DNA from: Lactobacillus kimbladii
Lineage (GTDB): Bacteria > Bacillota > Bacilli > Lactobacillales > Lactobacillaceae
Direction: 5' to 3'
Length of the DNA: 64,000 nucleotides
Assembly: GCF_000970755.1 (NCBI RefSeq)
Contig: NZ_KQ034007.1
Location: forward strand, 192,840-256,839
In this document: in pieces, positions 61,791 through 64,000 of the stretch
Layout: each line of letters starts with the position of its first letter
How positions within the stretch are numbered: the stretch's first letter is position 1
The notes under the pieces: generated by a model
Database searches by the model: none
Told to the model about the DNA's origin: nothing
Seen by the model: the letters and a program-made list of their open reading frames with translations, nothing else
Made by a program: the position numbers and the translations under genes

Positions 61791-61856
61791 TTATCTATAG
61801 TAGCTAAGATAATAACGATTATTTAGTTGACTTTCTTTTTGACTAAACTCAATCAT
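61791..61856 (-). CDS. Tyr-rich leader peptide, copy 2
   Basis: A 21-codon frame from ATG 61856 to TAA 61791-61793, the same length as copy 1, with GGAGGT before it. It ends NRYYLSYYR with four Tyr codons (TAT, TAT, TAC, TAT). The first nine residues differ from copy 1, but SQLNNRYY, the Ser-Tyr pair and final Arg are kept. Only tyrosine is common to both C-terminal blocks, so tyrosine is the expected signal. Confidence 0.8.
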   Translation of the reverse strand: MIEFSQKESQLNNRYYLSYYR

Positions 61857-61884
61857 TATCCTTACCTCCAATTTCAATAACCGA

Positions 61885-61913
61885 ATTATAAAAAAATAAG
61901 AAATTAAAGTCAA
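61885..61913 (-). promoter_or_regulatory. Promoter of the orphan lipoprotein gene
   Basis: On the minus strand TTGACT (61913-61908), 17 bp, TATAAT (61890-61885). It has the same boxes as the promoter of copy 1. Confidence 0.85.
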
Positions 61914-61967
61914 GGCTTAATTTAATTTTATTGTTAGTGCTATTAAGTGGGCTAGGAAAAAAGTGTG

Positions 61968-62921
61968 TTAATCAGCAATTCGTTCAATTTTAATAGTTTT
62001 AATAATTTCGAGTACTTTGCTAAGCTCAACAAAGCCAGTTTTGGTCTCCATTGCATTAGCAGTCCCTGATGCAATCGCCCACTTGATGGCTTCTTTAAAA
62101 TCATAGTTTTTGCCTAAGGCATATAAAAGACCACCGACAAGTGAGTCTCCTGAGCCTTCTGTGTTAACTACTTTTACTGGTTTTAATTTAATATTATAAA
62201 AATCATGTTCATGCTTAAAAAGTGCCCCTTTTTCTCCTAAAGAAACAATTATATTTGGAATTTTTATCAGTTTACTTGTTAATATCTCTTTTCTAAGTAT
62301 ACTGTAGTCTTTAGTAACAGGAAAAGCTAATAATTCAGCAACTTCTGTTTCATTGGGCTTTATGAAATCTGGTAAGTTATCGCTGTTTAAAACTTCAGCT
62401 AGAGCTTTCCCAGAAGTATCCAGCACAATTTTAATATCTGGATCAAATTCACGAATTTTGGCAATTATTTGGGGATAAAAATTATGAGTCTCACTCGGAG
62501 GCAGACTACCATTTAGAGAAATTGCGGCAACTTTATTTTTAGTAATTAATTGTTTGATAGTTTCTAGCAACTGGTTGAAATATTGTACGGGAATATGATC
62601 CCCATACTCATTTATTTCAGTTTTTTCACCGTTATTTTGAATTATAGTGTAACAATTTCTTGTGTTACCGTTCGTTTCAATAAAGTTACATTTATACTGG
62701 TCATTTTTAGCTTGTTCTAAAATATATTTGCCATTTGAACCGGCTAAAAATCCTGTAGCTACAGTTTTGGCTCCAAGGTTGGCAGAGACTCTTGCAGCAT
62801 TAATGCCTTTGCCTCCAACCATTTTTTTGATCAGTTGAACTCTATTTAATTGTCCTACTTCCAATTGTTTTAATTCGTATAAACGATCTACTGAGGGATT
62901 AACTGTAACTGTAATTTCCAT
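61968..62921 (-). CDS. PfkB-family 1-phosphofructokinase/tagatose-6-phosphate kinase
   Basis: A 317-residue PfkB kinase with VTVNPSVDRLYEL at the start, substrate motif GGKGINAARVSANLG and ATP/catalytic motif NTEGSGDSLVGGLL, in which Asn replaces the usual Asp at the first place. It resembles FruK and LacC. It is 20 bp after a DeoR-type gene and divergent from a Gat-type EIIA, so it belongs to a PTS sugar operon and would produce a bisphosphate. Confidence 0.87.
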   Translation of the reverse strand: MEITVTVNPSVDRLYELKQLEVGQLNRVQLIKKMVGGKGINAARVSANLGAKTVATGFLAGSNGKYILEQAKNDQYKCNFIETNGNTRNCYTIIQNNGEKTEINEYGDHIPVQYFNQLLETIKQLITKNKVAAISLNGSLPPSETHNFYPQIIAKIREFDPDIKIVLDTSGKALAEVLNSDNLPDFIKPNETEVAELLAFPVTKDYSILRKEILTSKLIKIPNIIVSLGEKGALFKHEHDFYNIKLKPVKVVNTEGSGDSLVGGLLYALGKNYDFKEAIKWAIASGTANAMETKTGFVELSKVLEIIKTIKIERIAD

Positions 62922-62941
62922 TTTTATTCCTAATCTATAAG

Positions 62942-63715
62942 TTAATGTATGATTTTAATATATTTTGAATATTTTTTAACATCATCAGGAGAAACCTTGG
63001 GGTCCGTCACCAAAAGATCAAATTTATCGAGGTCACGGAACGTGATGATATCAGAATGATTCAGTTTGGTATGATCTGCCACTATGAAAGACTTTTTTGC
63101 GTGAGCAATTGCTATGTTTTGAATATTTCCTTCAGGTATTGTGCTGGTAGTTACACTATTATCACTGATCCCGTTAGTTGAGCATAATGCATAATCAAAA
63201 TTTAAGCCTTCAAAGATGTTTTCAGCTTTTTCGCCTAAAAATTCTTCTGTGTTCCTATGTAGTTCTCCACCTGTCAAAAATAAGCGGCATTTACTTTTAT
63301 TAATTTCGTTAAATGCAGGTAAACTATTGGTTACAAAAGTAAGATTTTTCGAAAGTAATAAAGGAACAGACATCAATAAAGTAGTTCCAGCCCCTAAAAA
63401 AATTGTTGAATTATTAGTTACTTGTTTTGCTAATAATTTAGCAATTTCTTTTTTTTCGGAAATATTTTTTTGTAATTTTTCATTTGTTGTTGACTCGGTC
63501 TGATAGTTACTTTGAGCACCGCCATAAATTCTCGTGATTTTTCCTTGCTCTTCCAGACGCTTTAAGTCACGTCTTACGGTCATTGAAGAAACATCTAAAT
63601 TTTTAGCAATGTCAACTGTCGTCATAAAACCGGTTTTACGTAACAGAATGTTTATCTCTGTTAACCTTTTTTCTTGTAAACTCAAATAATCACTTCTTTT
63701 TACCGATTTTATCAT
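62942..63715 (-). CDS. DeoR-family sugar operon regulator
   Basis: A 257-residue DeoR protein. HTH: GFMTTVDIAKNLDVSSMTVRRD split by family; the sensor domain has FLGAGTTLLMSVPLLLS and FLTGGELHRNTEEFLGEKA. It is divergent from the EIIA at the window edge. Direct repeats CTTTGTTAA lie in the promoter gap and may be its operator. Confidence 0.9.
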   Translation of the reverse strand: MIKSVKRSDYLSLQEKRLTEINILLRKTGFMTTVDIAKNLDVSSMTVRRDLKRLEEQGKITRIYGGAQSNYQTESTTNEKLQKNISEKKEIAKLLAKQVTNNSTIFLGAGTTLLMSVPLLLSKNLTFVTNSLPAFNEINKSKCRLFLTGGELHRNTEEFLGEKAENIFEGLNFDYALCSTNGISDNSVTTSTIPEGNIQNIAIAHAKKSFIVADHTKLNHSDIITFRDLDKFDLLVTDPKVSPDDVKKYSKYIKIIH

Positions 63716-63759
63716 GACTTTAGTAGTATATCAAACATTTTATAACATATTAAGTTCAA

Positions 63760-63827
63760 CTTTGTTAATCTTTGTTAAATTAAGGTTGACATTGTTCAAA
63801 CTTAGTATTATATTGAAAACGTATTCA
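63760..63827 (+). promoter_or_regulatory. PTS operon promoter with repeats and cre site
   Basis: TTGACA (63786-63791), 17 bp, TATATT (63809-63814). CTTTGTTAA repeats start at 63760 and 63770, 10 bp apart, upstream. TGAAAACGTATTCA at 63814-63827 fits the cre consensus at 13 of 14 positions and overlaps the -10/start region, so CcpA repression is expected. Confidence 0.7.
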
Positions 63828-63847
63828 AAGTGAAAGGAGGTATTGTA

Positions 63848-64000
63848 GTGTTTTATCAAAAATTAATTGATTTAAATATTTCAGTTGAAACAGAAGAACA
63901 ACTTTTTGATTTAGTTGGTTCTCGTGCAATTAAACTTGATTTTGCCAGGATTGGATATATATCAAATTTGGAAAAGAGGGAGCTTTCATATCCAACTGGA
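63848..64000 (+). CDS. PTS galactitol-type EIIA, partial at window edge
   Basis: A GTG start at 63848 with AAAGGAGG ahead gives 51 codons running off the window. FYQKLIDLNISVETEEQLFDL and RELSYPTG resemble the N-terminus of the GatA-type EIIA at 48221. The phospho-histidine lies beyond the edge. Confidence 0.75.
   Translation, partial: MFYQKLIDLNISVETEEQLFDLVGSRAIKLDFARIGYISNLEKRELSYPTG

Larger units (their letters stand above)
61602..61878 (-). promoter_or_regulatory. Tyrosine-type transcription attenuator, copy 2
   Basis: The same order as copy 1: A with Tyr codons (61809-61791), H1 (61788-61761), B (61743-61725), C (61712-61698), D (61699-61681) and terminator E/F (61644-61623). A:B pairs at 18 of 19 positions. 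Relative to copy 1, the outer A:B pairs C-G and T-A become T-A and C-G, true covariation. B:C keeps the bulged A, C:D has one G-T, and D:E is TTCTAAGTGG with CCACTTAGAA. Confidence 0.82.

Noticed and set aside
1-64000. CRISPR arrays, tRNA or rRNA genes, insertion sequences, prophage
   Set aside because: No regularly spaced repeats, tRNA-like cloverleaf, rRNA core, transposase or phage gene was recognised by eye.

Overview
The window is low-GC Firmicute chromosome. Lys-type MurE next to an aspartate racemase, the rsmG-noc-parA-parB-DUF951-ychF block, DUF1129 proteins, MucBP/BspA-like surface proteins and many PTS operons point to Lactobacillus, probably the delbrueckii/helveticus lineage or its bee-gut relatives (inference from gene content only). 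No rRNA, tRNA, IS element, prophage or CRISPR array was seen.

Layout. 1-7.1 kb: L-ascorbate (ula) utilisation, with a divergent DeoR-type regulator, paired 22-bp operator repeats, a near-perfect promoter overlapping a cre site, then ulaG, EIIA, EIIC, EIIB, ulaD, ulaE, ulaF. 7.1-16.2 kb: housekeeping and stress genes (yaaA, a phosphatase, two TetR regulators, an FtsX-type ABC pair, two FMN reductases, a tyrosine-phosphatase-like protein, apbE). 16.2-18.1 kb: a secreted C39-type peptidase and a CvpA protein on the minus strand. 18.2-23.7 kb: chromosome segregation genes. 23.8-30.1 kb: a heterodimeric ABC exporter and an EgtUV-like (ergothioneine) importer. 30.3-34.5 kb: a two-component system, murE and aspartate racemase. 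34.9-38.6 kb: an FMN riboswitch and complete ribDEAH. 38.9-42.7 kb: a surface protein with an unusual LAQTG sorting signal, an MFS protein, and a CofE-like gene broken by one stop codon. 42.8-44.1 kb: a HEPN protein of the ApeA anti-phage type. 45.4-55.3 kb: accessory sugar genes (an MtlR-like regulator split by one base, aldolase, Gat-type PTS, FGGY kinase, LacI with alsE-rpiB) ending in two fused gene remnants. 55.5-57.4 kb: MFS exporter and TetR. 57.4-61.9 kb: an ABC importer and an extra binding protein, both preceded by matching leader regions. 62-64 kb: start of another PTS operon.

The most interesting signal is in the two leaders at 60.1-60.4 and 61.6-61.9 kb (minus strand). Each has a strong promoter, a strong ribosome site, a 21-codon leader peptide ending in a shared Tyr-rich block, and six RNA segments that can pair as a chain (A:B, B:C, C:D, D:E, E:F), the last pair being an intrinsic terminator. 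The 19-bp A:B helix covers the Tyr codons and shows compensatory changes between the copies. This is the architecture of ribosome-mediated attenuation responding to tyrosine, and suggests the transporter, from a family usually named for tryptophan, handles tyrosine or a related compound here.
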